Assembly (NCBI GenBank): GCA_963805455.1
Contig: CAWDUJ010000001.1
Location: 62,001-126,000 of the forward strand
Source: VRUE01 sp963805455
Lineage (GTDB): Bacteria; Actinomycetota; Thermoleophilia; Solirubrobacterales; 70-9
Reading direction: 5' to 3'
Length of the DNA stretch: 64,000 bases
Both the position numbers and the translations under genes were made by a program. Under the pieces are notes generated by a model. It did no database searches, had not been told where the DNA came from, and worked only from the letters and a program-made list of their open reading frames with translations. Of this stretch, positions 56,612 to 64,000 are shown in pieces; positions within the stretch are counted from its first letter, which is position 1, and each line of letters starts with the position of its first letter.

Positions 56612-57319
56612 ATGGCCGAGACGGTGATCGTCCCCGCGCGCTTCAACGGGCCTCCGGCCAACGGCAACGGCGGCTACTCGGCGGGGATCGCGGCGGCGAT
56701 GCTCGAGGGCCCGGTCGAGGCGACACTGAGGCGGCCGGTTCCGCTCGACCGCCCGCTGGCCGCGAGCGCGGAGCGCGACGCCGTCGCCCTCCTCGACGGC
56801 GAGGACCTGATCGTCGAGGCGAGGGAGGTGCCCGGGTTCGAGATCGAGGTGCCCGAGCCGGTCGGGCTCGCCGAGGCGCGCGAGGCGATGGCCCGCTATC
56901 GCGGGCTCGATCAGGGGCCGTTCAGCAACTGCTTCGTCTGCGGGCTGGCCCGTGAGGACAGCTTCGAGGTCTTCTCCGGCAGGGTCGAGGGGCGCGACGT
57001 CGTCGCCTCCACCTGGACCCCGCCGAGCTGGACCGGCGGCGAGGACGGCCGCGTCCGGCCCGAGTTCGTCTGGGCGGTGCTCGACTGCCCCACCTTCTTC
57101 GGCGCCTACATCGACGTCGAGGAGCTGCCGATCAGCTTCCTCGGCCGGATCACGGCCCGGATCGACTCGACCCCGGTGGCGGGTGAGGAGCACGTGGTGA
57201 TGTCCTGGCCACTGGGGATCGACGGCCGCAAGGCCGAGGCCGGGGTTTCGCTTCTGAGCGGCGGGGGAGAGGTACTCGCGTCGGCGAGGGCAATGTTGAT
57301 CGAAGCCAAAGGAGAATGA
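56612..57319 (+). CDS. Hotdog-fold thioesterase-like protein
   Basis: A 235-aa protein. The N-terminal Phe-Asn-Gly-Pro-Pro-Ala-Asn-Gly-Asn-Gly-Gly-Tyr-Ser-Ala-Gly motif and a later Cys-Pro-Thr-Phe-Phe-Gly-Ala-Tyr fit a double-hotdog layout seen in acyl-CoA thioesterase-like and PaaI-type proteins. Phe-Ser-Asn-Cys-Phe-Val-Cys-Gly is the family's conserved Cys-x-x-Cys segment. The substrate is unknown, probably an acyl-CoA. ATG 56612 is chosen; upstream TTG, GTG and ATG alternatives exist. It is coupled to the VOC gene by a 4-nt overlap. Confidence 0.75.
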   Translation: MAETVIVPARFNGPPANGNGGYSAGIAAAMLEGPVEATLRRPVPLDRPLAASAERDAVALLDGEDLIVEAREVPGFEIEVPEPVGLAEAREAMARYRGLDQGPFSNCFVCGLAREDSFEVFSGRVEGRDVVASTWTPPSWTGGEDGRVRPEFVWAVLDCPTFFGAYIDVEELPISFLGRITARIDSTPVAGEEHVVMSWPLGIDGRKAEAGVSLLSGGGEVLASARAMLIEAKGE

Positions 57320-57690
57320 TGGGACAGCCTGTGGTCCATTTCGAGGTGATCGGCAGCGACGGTGAGCGGCTGCAGAGTTACTACGGCGAGCTCTTCGACT
57401 GGGACGTCAACGCGGACAACGAGATGAAGTACGGCCTGGTCGATCGTGAGGCGAATTCCAACGGCGAAGGGATCGGGCTCGGCGGCGGGATCGGACAGGG
57501 CCCCGACGGCTACGAGGGCCACGTCACCTTCTACGTCGAAGTCCCCGAGGTCGAGGCGGCGCTAGCCAAGGCCGAGTCCCTCGGCGGCAGCCGGGTGATG
57601 GGGCCGGAGACGATCATGGGCAGGATGGTCCTCGGACAGTTCAAGGACCCCGAGGGCAACGTGATCGGGCTGATCGAGGGCGGCAGCTAG
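57316..57690 (+). CDS. VOC-superfamily (glyoxalase-like) protein
   Basis: A 124-aa protein. It begins His-Phe-Glu-Val-Ile-Gly and runs through Tyr-Tyr-Gly-Glu-Leu-Phe-Asp-Trp to Val-Thr-Phe-Tyr-Val-Glu-Val and Gly-Gln-Phe-Lys-Asp-Pro-Glu-Gly-Asn-Val-Ile-Gly-Leu, the standard VOC fold of two beta-alpha-beta-beta-beta units. Such small proteins are common metalloenzymes or binding proteins in actinobacteria. The function is not known. The ATG overlaps the previous stop (ATGA). Confidence 0.85.
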   Translation: MMGQPVVHFEVIGSDGERLQSYYGELFDWDVNADNEMKYGLVDREANSNGEGIGLGGGIGQGPDGYEGHVTFYVEVPEVEAALAKAESLGGSRVMGPETIMGRMVLGQFKDPEGNVIGLIEGGS

Positions 57691-59075
57691 CCGAGCTTCG
57701 GGCTCTGCCAGGTCTGCTCGAGGCGGTCGGCGAGGTCGTCGGCCAGGCCCTCGACCGGGACCCGGACCTGCTCGAGGGAGTCGCGGTCGCGGAGGGTGAC
57801 GGTGTCGTCTTCCATCGTCTGGTGGTCGACGGTGATGCCCCATGGCGTCCCGATCTCGTCCTGGCGGCGGTAGCGCTTGCCGATCGAGCCGCCTTCGTCG
57901 AACTCGGCCGGGACCCGCCGGCGGAGGCTCTCGAAGATCTCGCGGGCCTTCTCCGGCATCCCCTCCTTCGAGACCAGCGGCAGGACCGCGACCTTGACCG
58001 GGGCCAGCTTCGGGTGCAGGCGCAGCACGGTGCGGGTGCGGCCCTCGACCTCCTCGACGTCGTAGGCGTCGACGAGGAAGGCGAGGGTGGCGCGATCGGC
58101 GCCGGCGGCGGGCTCGATCACGTAGGGGACGTAGCGCTCCTTCGTCTGCTGGTCGAAGTACTCGAGCTTCTCGCCGCTGAACTTGGCGTGCTGGGTGAGG
58201 TCGAAGTCCCCGCGGTTGGCGATCCCCTCGAGCTCGGACCACCCGATCGGGAACAGGTACTCGATGTCGCTGGTCGCCGAGGAGTAGTGGGAGAGCTCGT
58301 CGGCGCCGTGGGGCCTCACCCGCAGCAGGTCCGGGCGGATGCCGAGCTCGGTGTACCAGCGCTCGCGTTCGTCGATCCAGACCCTGTGCCACTTTTCGGC
58401 GTCGGCGGGGGGGACGAAGAACTCCATCTCCATCTGTTCGAACTCGCGGGTGCGGAAGATGAAGTTGCCCGGCGTGATCTCGTTGCGGAACGACTTGCCG
58501 ACCTGGGCGATCCCGAACGGCGGCTTCTTGCGGGCGAAGCCGAGCACGTTCTTGAAGTTGATGAAGATCCCCTGCGCCGTCTCCGGCCGCAGGTAGACCT
58601 CCGAGCCCTCGCCGGCGACGGGGCCGACGTGGGTCTCGAACATCAGATTGAACTGGCGCGGCTCCGACAGCTCGCCGCCGCATTTCGGACAGCGGAGCTC
58701 GGCGTTGGGGTCGCCGCCTTCGGCCTCGACAGCCTCGCGCAGATGGTCCTCGCGCCAGCGCCTCTTGCACTCGCCGAGGCACTGGACGAGCGGGTCGGTG
58801 AAGCCCTCTAGGTGGCCCGAGGCCTCCCAGACCCGCGGGTGCTGGAGGATCGCCGAGTCGAGGGCGACGATGTCGTCGCGGTCCTGGAGCATCGCCCGCC
58901 ACCACTCGCTCTTGACGTTGTTCTTCAGCAGGACCCCGTAGTGGCCGTAGTCGTAGGTCGAGCCGAGGCCGCCGTAGATCTCCGAGGAGGGGAAGACGAA
59001 GCCGCGGCGCTTGCAGAGCGCGACGATCTCCTCCATCGTCACCGTGTCCGGCGTGGTCTCGGGTGTTGCGGCCAT
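57687..59075 (-). CDS. glyS: Glycyl-tRNA synthetase (dimeric, eukaryote-type)
   Basis: A 462-aa class II aminoacyl-tRNA synthetase that charges tRNA-Gly. The N-terminal Arg-Arg-Gly-Phe-Val-Phe-Pro-Ser-Ser-Glu-Ile-Tyr-Gly-Gly is typical of the alpha2 form. Motif 2 is Phe-Arg-Asn-Glu-Ile-Thr-Pro-Gly-Asn and the C-terminal anticodon-binding domain has Pro-Leu-Val-Ser-Lys. ATG 59075 is chosen. A TATACC hexamer lies 9 nt before it on the minus strand. It shares a 44-bp divergent gap with the FmdB-like gene. Confidence 0.95.
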   Translation of the reverse strand: MAATPETTPDTVTMEEIVALCKRRGFVFPSSEIYGGLGSTYDYGHYGVLLKNNVKSEWWRAMLQDRDDIVALDSAILQHPRVWEASGHLEGFTDPLVQCLGECKRRWREDHLREAVEAEGGDPNAELRCPKCGGELSEPRQFNLMFETHVGPVAGEGSEVYLRPETAQGIFINFKNVLGFARKKPPFGIAQVGKSFRNEITPGNFIFRTREFEQMEMEFFVPPADAEKWHRVWIDERERWYTELGIRPDLLRVRPHGADELSHYSSATSDIEYLFPIGWSELEGIANRGDFDLTQHAKFSGEKLEYFDQQTKERYVPYVIEPAAGADRATLAFLVDAYDVEEVEGRTRTVLRLHPKLAPVKVAVLPLVSKEGMPEKAREIFESLRRRVPAEFDEGGSIGKRYRRQDEIGTPWGITVDHQTMEDDTVTLRDRDSLEQVRVPVEGLADDLADRLEQTWQSPKLG

Positions 59076-59119
59076 TTCAGGAACGGTATAGCGCGGCTGC
59101 GATAATCCGCCGGCTCCCA

Positions 59120-59449
59120 ATGCCGATCTACGAGTACAAATGCGACAACGGGCACGTCTTCGACGTGATCCAGAAGATGAGCGACGAGGCTCTGACCGAG
59201 TGCCAGGAGTGCGGTGCGCCGGCCGTCCGCGTCCTTCATCCGGTCGCGGTCCACTTCAAGGGATCCGGCTTCTACAACACCGACTACGGACGCAAGAAGG
59301 GCGGCGGCAACGGCGGCTCTGAGGGCTCGGGAGAGTCGAAGGACTCAGATTCCCCGAAGAGCTCGGACTCGAAATCCTCCGACTCGAAGAGCTCGGACTC
59401 GAAGGGCTCTGACTCGAAGTCGACGGCGTCGACGAGCGCCGGCGACTAG
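59120..59449 (+). CDS. FmdB-family zinc-ribbon protein with Ser/Asp/Lys repeat tail
   Basis: A 109-aa protein. The N-terminal zinc ribbon has Cys8-...-His and CQECGAP (Cys31 and Cys34 region), starting Met-Pro-Ile-Tyr-Glu-Tyr-Lys-Cys, as in putative regulatory FmdB proteins. The C-terminal ~45 residues are Gly-rich then imperfect repeats of Ser-Asp-Ser-Lys, encoded by imperfect 15-nt DNA repeats. The role is unknown; it may bind DNA or regulate. It ends overlapping the convergent LCP gene by 4 bp. Confidence 0.85.
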   Translation: MPIYEYKCDNGHVFDVIQKMSDEALTECQECGAPAVRVLHPVAVHFKGSGFYNTDYGRKKGGGNGGSEGSGESKDSDSPKSSDSKSSDSKSSDSKGSDSKSTASTSAGD

Positions 59450-60657
59450 CCCATCAGCTTCTTGACGGCCCGCTTGCGCTCGGACTCCGGTACTTCGATG
59501 CTGGTTTCGGGCCCCGGTTCGCAGCCCGAGTTATCTCCCTGGCAGAGGACATCGGCATCGGAGTTGCCGCCGATCCCCGCTGCCAGGACCAGCTGCGGCA
59601 TCGTGAAGAAGCCCATGTCGCTGACGAACGCCTTCGGTGCGTCCCAGCCGATGAACGGGCCCTTGATGAAGTTGTAGGGGAGGCGCAGGGGGTCGGTCAG
59701 GCGATCCTTGATGCCGCTGATCACTTCCTGTTGGGCGCGCTCACGGTCGAAGTCGTTGTAGCCGAGGCTGGCCGCGCTCAGCCCGGGCCCCGGGCATTCG
59801 CTGGGCTCGCGGATCCGGGAATAGGTCAGGGCCTGCTGGCCGTCGAGCGTGTTCTCGCCCTTGCCGAGCCGCAGCGTGTAGCCGCCCTGCCCGCCGCCGG
59901 CGCCGCCGGCGATGTCGGCGCAGATCTTCACCGGCACGTCGACCTTGACCCCGCCGACTGCGTCGATCAGGTCTTCGAACCCGGTGAAGTCGACGATCGC
60001 GACGTGATCGATCTTGATGTTGAGAAATTCCTCGACCGCCTGGATCTGAGCCTTGGCGCCGCCGAAGGCGTAGGCGGCGTTGATCTTCTGCGGGTTCTGG
60101 CCGGGGATCTCGGCGTAGGAGTCGCGGGGGATCGAGAGTTTGTTGAACTTGCCGCCACCGGCGCGGATCAGCATCAGGGTGTCGGCGCGGAACTGGCCGA
60201 CCGAGCAGGACCCGTGCGGGGCGTCGCCGTGCGCCTGCTGGTCGAAGCACTCCTGGGTCGGGGCGTGGCCGGGCTCGGCGGCTTCGGGGTCGCGGGCGTC
60301 GGTGCCGATGACGAGGATCGTCTGGGGGCTGACGAGTAGGAACGGGTTGCCGTGCAGCGCCGACTTCGCTTCGCCGGAGAGCTTGAAGGCCTGGATCTGG
60401 GCCGAGACCGCGAAGGCGAGGAAGCTGAGCGCGATCCAGCCCAGGGCCGCGATCCCGACCCACCTCAGGATCCGCTTCCCGTCGACTCGCGAGGGGCCGC
60501 TGTCCGCCTTGCCGTCGGGCAGGCGGGGCGGCTTCTTCGAGCGGTCGCGCAGACTCGGGAGGTCCGGTTTGCGGAACCTCGAGAGAAGCCCCTTGCGGGC
60601 CTTGTAAACCTTGTAATCGGGCGGTCCGGACGGCCGCTGTTCATCGCGCTCGGGCAT
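59446..60657 (-). CDS. LytR-CpsA-Psr (LCP) family cell-wall ligase
   Basis: A 403-aa protein. The N-terminal cytoplasmic part (about 1-60) is basic and Pro-rich. A membrane helix lies at about 65-87, and the external LCP domain has Ile-Gly-Thr-Asp-Ala-Arg, Phe-Arg-Ala-Asp-Thr, Ile-Pro-Arg-Asp-Ser-Tyr and Tyr-Ser-Arg-Ile-Arg. LCP enzymes transfer teichoic acid-, polysaccharide- or arabinogalactan-type polymers from polyprenyl phosphate to peptidoglycan. The three conserved Arg/Asp residues for the polyprenyl pyrophosphate are visible. It is divergent from the ROK kinase. Confidence 0.93.
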   Translation of the reverse strand: MPERDEQRPSGPPDYKVYKARKGLLSRFRKPDLPSLRDRSKKPPRLPDGKADSGPSRVDGKRILRWVGIAALGWIALSFLAFAVSAQIQAFKLSGEAKSALHGNPFLLVSPQTILVIGTDARDPEAAEPGHAPTQECFDQQAHGDAPHGSCSVGQFRADTLMLIRAGGGKFNKLSIPRDSYAEIPGQNPQKINAAYAFGGAKAQIQAVEEFLNIKIDHVAIVDFTGFEDLIDAVGGVKVDVPVKICADIAGGAGGGQGGYTLRLGKGENTLDGQQALTYSRIREPSECPGPGLSAASLGYNDFDRERAQQEVISGIKDRLTDPLRLPYNFIKGPFIGWDAPKAFVSDMGFFTMPQLVLAAGIGGNSDADVLCQGDNSGCEPGPETSIEVPESERKRAVKKLMG

Positions 60658-60705
60658 GAAAGGGTTAGGAATGATGCCGATGCACGCGGTCGACCGCGAA
60701 ATGGG

Positions 60706-61659
60706 ATGAGCTCCACCGAGTCAATAGGCGTTGACCTCGGCGGAACCAAGATGCTCGTCGGGGTCCTCAACGACGACTTCGATGTGCTCTGGGAGAGCCG
60801 CGAGGCCTCGACCGGCCAGACCGAGGAGGAGCTGGTCGAGCTGCTGGTGCGCGAGATCGGCGAGGCGCGCGAAGAGCGGCCCGATGTCGGCGCGATCGGG
60901 ATGGGGATTCCGGCGACGATCGACCGCAAACGAGGCGTCGCGGTCTCGGCCGTGAATCTCCCGATCGAGGATCTGCCGCTGCGCGACCTGGTCGAGAAGC
61001 GGACCGGGCTGCCGGCCTTCCTCGACAACGACGCCAATGTCGCGGCGCTGGCCGAGTTCCTCTACGGAGCCGCGAAGGGCGCCCAGAACGTGGTGATGCT
61101 GACGATCGGGACCGGGATCGGCGGTGGCCTGATCCTCAACGGAGAGCCCTACCGGGGATCGACCGGGGCCGGGGCCGAGCTCGGCCACTTCACGATCGAC
61201 ATCAATGGGCCGCGCTGCCAGGGCAACTGCCCGAATTACGGCTGCCTCGAGACGATGACCTCGGGTACGGCGATCGGCCGTGAGGGTCGGATGGCGGCCG
61301 AACGCGAGCCGGACTCCGCCCTCGGCGCCCTGTTGGCCGAGGGGCACGCGATCGACGGCAGGCTGGTCACGGAGGCGGCGCTCTCCGGCGACGCGACCGC
61401 GATCAGCGTCCTCGAATTGGTCGGGGCCCGGCTCGGGGTCGGCCTCGCCGGCCTCGCCAACATCTTCGAGCCGGAAGTGATCGTGATCGGGGGCGGCGCG
61501 ATGGCGGCTGGAGACCTCCTCCTCGAGCCGGCGCGCCATGAGCTCGCCGTGCGGGCCCTGCGGCCGATGAACGCGACGCCGGTGGTACCCGCCCAGCTCG
61601 GCGCCGATGCCGGGATGATCGGGGCCGCGGCGATGGCCCGGATCGAACTTGAGAGATGA
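60706..61659 (+). CDS. ROK-family sugar kinase (glucokinase-like)
   Basis: A 317-aa kinase. The N-terminal phosphate motif is Gly-Val-Asp-Leu-Gly-Gly-Thr-Lys. Leu-Asp-Asn-Asp-Ala-Asn-Val-Ala-Ala lies near residues 104-112. The ROK zinc signature reads His-Phe-Thr-Ile then Cys-x-Gly-x-Cys-x-x-x-Gly-Cys-x-Glu, near 162-180. It phosphorylates glucose or a related hexose; in actinobacteria a ROK enzyme is the main glucokinase, but the exact sugar cannot be told. ATG 60706 is chosen. rsmI follows. Confidence 0.9.
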   Translation: MSSTESIGVDLGGTKMLVGVLNDDFDVLWESREASTGQTEEELVELLVREIGEAREERPDVGAIGMGIPATIDRKRGVAVSAVNLPIEDLPLRDLVEKRTGLPAFLDNDANVAALAEFLYGAAKGAQNVVMLTIGTGIGGGLILNGEPYRGSTGAGAELGHFTIDINGPRCQGNCPNYGCLETMTSGTAIGREGRMAAEREPDSALGALLAEGHAIDGRLVTEAALSGDATAISVLELVGARLGVGLAGLANIFEPEVIVIGGGAMAAGDLLLEPARHELAVRALRPMNATPVVPAQLGADAGMIGAAAMARIELER

Positions 61660-61741
61660 CAAATCCGCGATTCAAGCACCCACGACTGACACTCCCGGCC
61701 CGGGAATCGCGAATCGGCCATCTGGATCGGGGCGGGGGCTG

Positions 61742-62572
61742 ATGCCTGGCTCGCTGATCGTCTGCCCGACCCCGATCGGAAACCTCGACGACATCACCCT
61801 GCGGGCCCGCGACGCCCTCGTCAGCGCCGACTACATCGCCTGCGAGGACACCCGCCGCACCGGCGGGCTGCTCGACAAGCTCGGGATCCGCCCGGCGCCG
61901 CCGTTGGTCTCCAACCACGAGGGAAACGAAGCCTCGCGGGCGACCGAGCTCGCGCAACGGATCGAGCGCGGAGACACCGTCGTCCTCGTCTCCGACGCCG
62001 GGATGCCGGCGATCTCCGACCCGGGCTTTCGGCTGGTCCGGCGCTGCATCGAACGCAACCTCGAGGTCGTCGTCCTTCCCGGCCCCTCGGTGGTCCCGGT
62101 GGCGCTGGTCGCCTCGGGCCTGCCGACCGACCGCTGGCTGTTCGAGGGCTTCCTGCCGAAGCGCGCGGGGGAGATGGAGCGCGTCCTGCGCTCGGCCGAG
62201 ACGGTGATCGCCTTCGAGTCGCCGCGGCGTGTCGGCGAGTCGCTGGCGGCGCTGGCGGCGATCGCTCCCGACCGCCCGGCCGCGGTCTGTCGCGAGCTGA
62301 CCAAGATGCACGAAGAGGTCGCCCGCGGCTCGCTGGCGGAGCTGGCTCGGCGCTTCCGCGGCGACGTCAAAGGCGAGATCGTGCTCGTCATCGGCCCCGC
62401 CTCCTCCGAGGACCACGACGACCGCGACGTCAGCTTCGCGGTCGACGCCCTCCGCCACCTGGTGCAGTCGGGGGCGCGGCCGCGGGCGGCGGCGAGCGTC
62501 GTCGCGGCGCTGACCGGGACGAGGGCGAACGACCTCTACCGTGCTCTGACCGGCAGGGAGCCTCGACAGTGA
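61742..62572 (+). CDS. rsmI: 16S rRNA (cytidine-2'-O)-methyltransferase RsmI
   Basis: A 276-aa SAM-dependent tetrapyrrole-methylase-fold enzyme that 2'-O-methylates C1402 in the decoding centre. Motifs are Leu-Ile-Val-Cys-Pro-Thr-Pro-Ile-Gly-Asn-Leu-Asp-Asp, Glu-Asp-Thr-Arg-Arg-Thr, Ser-Asp-Ala-Gly-Met-Pro-Ala-Ile-Ser-Asp-Pro-Gly and Glu-Leu-Thr-Lys-Met-His-Glu-Glu. Start ATG 61742. A CGCGATTC/GAATCGCG inverted repeat (61666-61673/61704-61711) lies in the 82 bp after the kinase gene. The stop at 62570-62572 is the first triplet of repeat copy C. Confidence 0.95.
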   Translation: MPGSLIVCPTPIGNLDDITLRARDALVSADYIACEDTRRTGGLLDKLGIRPAPPLVSNHEGNEASRATELAQRIERGDTVVLVSDAGMPAISDPGFRLVRRCIERNLEVVVLPGPSVVPVALVASGLPTDRWLFEGFLPKRAGEMERVLRSAETVIAFESPRRVGESLAALAAIAPDRPAAVCRELTKMHEEVARGSLAELARRFRGDVKGEIVLVIGPASSEDHDDRDVSFAVDALRHLVQSGARPRAAASVVAALTGTRANDLYRALTGREPRQ

Positions 62573-62630
62573 GCGCGGAGCGACTGAGCGTGCATATCTG
62601 ATTCTTCGCGAGGGAGCGAAGCGCGAACAT
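62570..62630 (+). repeat. Dispersed ~58-bp intergenic repeat, copy C
   Basis: It begins exactly at the rsmI stop with TGAGCGCGGAGCG and continues through GAGCGTGCATATCTGATTC to CTTCGC-GAGGGA-GCGAAG and GCGAAC. It matches copies at 10684 and 29893, and its 3' hairpin is perfect. The repeat fills the gap to metG, which starts 11 bp later. Confidence 0.6.
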
Positions 62631-62640
62631 TTATTTGAAG

Positions 62641-64000
62641 ATGAGCGACACCTACTACGTCACCACCCCGATCTACTACGTCAACGCCGAGCCTCACCTC
62701 GGGCACGCGTACTCGACGATGGCGGCCGACGTCCTCGCCCGCCATATGCGCCAGCGCGGCCGCGACGTCTTCTTCCTCACCGGCACCGACGAGCACGGCG
62801 AGCCGATCGAGACCGCGGCCGAGCGCGAGGGCGTGACGCCGCAGGAGCTGGTCGACCGCAACGCGGCCAGGTTCGAAGAGCTGATGCCGATCATCGATGC
62901 GACCAACGACTTCTTCATCCGCACCTCGGACCCGCGCCACACCGACCGCGTCGCCGCGATCATCCAGCGCGTCTACGACAACGGCTGGGTCGACAAAGGG
63001 GTCTACGAAGGCTGGTACTGCCCGCGCTGCGCCGACTTCAAAACCGAGCGCGAGCTGGGGCCCGGCGAGACCTGCCCGATCCACGAGATAAAGCTCGAGC
63101 GCCAGCGCGAGGAGAACTGGTTCTTCCGCCTCTCGGCGTTCCAGGGTCAGCTCGAAGGCCTCTACGAGGAGCGGCCCGATTTCGTCGTCCCCGATTTCCG
63201 CCGCAACGAGGCGGTGGCGTTCATCAAGCAGGGGCTGGAGGACGTCTCGCTCTCGAGGCCGAAGCTGAAATGGGGGATGCGGCTGCCCTGGGACCCCGAG
63301 CAGCGGATGTATGTCTGGTTCGACGCCCTCCTCAACTACGTGACGGCGCTCGCCTTCGCCCGCGAGGGCGAGGACCTGGGCGACCGCTATTGGCCCGCCG
63401 ACCTGCACGTGATGGCGAAGGACATCCTCAAATTCCACGCGGTGATATGGCCGGCTCTGCTCTGGGCGGCCGACCTCGAGCCGCCGCGGCGGATGGCGAT
63501 CCACGGCTTCCTGCTGATGGGCGAGCGCAAGATGTCGAAGTCGCTGGGCAACGTCCTCGACCCGTTCGCGGTGATCGACCGCTTCGGCGCCGACGCCCTC
63601 CGCTTCTACTGCTTCCGCGAGGTCAGCTTCGGCCAGGACGGCTCGATCTCGACCGCGGGCTTCGAGGCCCGCTACGAGACAGAGCTTGCGAACGACTTCG
63701 GCAACCTCGCGAGCCGGGTGTTGGCGATGATCGAGCGCTACCGCGACGGCACGGTCCCGGTCGCCGCCGTCGACGCCGTCCTGCAGGAGGACTTCGAAGG
63801 CGTCCTCGAGCGCTTCAGCGACCTCCTCGACCGGGCCGAGCTGTCCCAGGCGCTCGAGGAGGCATGGGCCCTCGTCCGTCGCCTCAACCGCTACGTCGAG
63901 GAGACCAAGCCCTGGGAGCTGGCCAAGGACGAGGCCGACCCCGAGCGCCTCGACGAAGTTCTCTACAACCTCGCCGAGGGAATTCGGGTCACGACTCTGA
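62641..64000 (+). CDS. metG: Methionyl-tRNA synthetase (partial, C-terminus beyond window)
   Basis: The open frame runs from ATG 62641 to the right edge, 453 codons. The class I signature HLGH is at residues 19-22 and KMSKS at 297-301. The zinc-knuckle region has Tyr-Cys-Pro-Arg-Cys...Cys-Pro-Ile-His. The Rossmann and anticodon-binding helices (Asn-Arg-Tyr-Val-Glu-Glu-Thr-Lys-Pro-Trp) are present near the edge. It charges tRNA-Met, including the initiator. It follows rsmI in the same direction with repeat copy C between them. Confidence 0.95.
   Translation, partial: MSDTYYVTTPIYYVNAEPHLGHAYSTMAADVLARHMRQRGRDVFFLTGTDEHGEPIETAAEREGVTPQELVDRNAARFEELMPIIDATNDFFIRTSDPRHTDRVAAIIQRVYDNGWVDKGVYEGWYCPRCADFKTERELGPGETCPIHEIKLERQREENWFFRLSAFQGQLEGLYEERPDFVVPDFRRNEAVAFIKQGLEDVSLSRPKLKWGMRLPWDPEQRMYVWFDALLNYVTALAFAREGEDLGDRYWPADLHVMAKDILKFHAVIWPALLWAADLEPPRRMAIHGFLLMGERKMSKSLGNVLDPFAVIDRFGADALRFYCFREVSFGQDGSISTAGFEARYETELANDFGNLASRVLAMIERYRDGTVPVAAVDAVLQEDFEGVLERFSDLLDRAELSQALEEAWALVRRLNRYVEETKPWELAKDEADPERLDEVLYNLAEGIRVTTL

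Overview
The window is about 64 kb of high-GC chromosome with dense, mostly unidirectional small operons, frequent 1-4 nt start/stop overlaps and many GTG starts. It looks like an actinobacterium, most likely a deep-branching one of the Thermoleophilia/Solirubrobacterales type. This is an inference from the base composition, the MMPL/PadR/TetR repertoire, a eukaryote-type glycyl-tRNA synthetase, and a secreted protein ending in a Lys/Arg/Cys-rich tail of the kind common in that group. Most of the region is core chromosome. There is no phage, insertion sequence, CRISPR array or tRNA gene. Two reading frames run off the window: a CPA2 antiporter at the left edge and metG at the right edge.

Layout: 1-1.1 kb antiporter (partial); 1.15-1.42 kb a large, Alu-containing SRP RNA; 1.4-5.6 kb an ABC-2 exporter, a CASTOR/POLLUX-like channel and a membrane protein; 5.6-6.4 kb acetolactate decarboxylase; 6.4-7.9 kb a GT-C membrane protein; 8.0-12.5 kb dnaX-ybaB-recR, then a degenerate GGDEF protein and a MerR/B12-fold regulator; 12.5-15.9 kb a divergent arsenic cluster (aquaporin, arsC, metallophosphoesterase | arsR, arsM); 16-18.3 kb a secreted repeat protein and an NTF2-like protein; 18.3-21 kb padR-MMPL exporter; 21.1-24.7 kb lysC-asd and a CPA1 antiporter; 24.7-28.4 kb an sdhABE-type succinate dehydrogenase/fumarate reductase; 28.7-33.9 kb a frameshifted M28 peptidase, an M50-CBS protease, an AidB-like acyl-CoA dehydrogenase, a DUF4242 protein and a TetR regulator; 34-36.2 kb icd-mdh; 36.3-39.6 kb an AT-hook/winged-helix protein, a fatty acid desaturase with a divergent PucR regulator, and a fatty acid hydroxylase; 39.7-42.8 kb hsp20-lon; 42.8-47.9 kb a GT-C glycosyltransferase, a small membrane protein and tetR-MMPL; 47.9-51.9 kb a DUF559 protein, an amidase and an R2lox-SCP2 fusion; 52-52.7 kb a decayed alpha/beta hydrolase; 52.7-57.7 kb an acyl-CoA ligase, PRC-barrel protein, FKBP lipoprotein and HTH_42 protein, then NTF2-like, hotdog and VOC proteins; 57.7-64 kb glyS, a FmdB-like protein, an LCP enzyme, a ROK kinase, rsmI and metG.

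How the genes work together: sdhABE, icd and mdh cover three TCA steps within 12 kb. lysC-asd starts the aspartate family pathway. The desaturase, acyl-CoA ligase, acyl-CoA dehydrogenase and two MMPL exporters point to active lipid metabolism and envelope building. The ars cluster reduces arsenate, releases arsenite through an aquaporin rather than a pump, and methylates arsenic. The most notable observations are the R2lox-SCP2 fusion, the SdhB with an extra cluster cysteine next to a CCG-type third subunit, three copies of a ~58-bp intergenic repeat, two unusually strong hairpins (in front of lysC and after the M50 protease), a rare CTG start, and -10-like hexamers 4-10 nt before many starts, suggesting widespread leaderless mRNAs.
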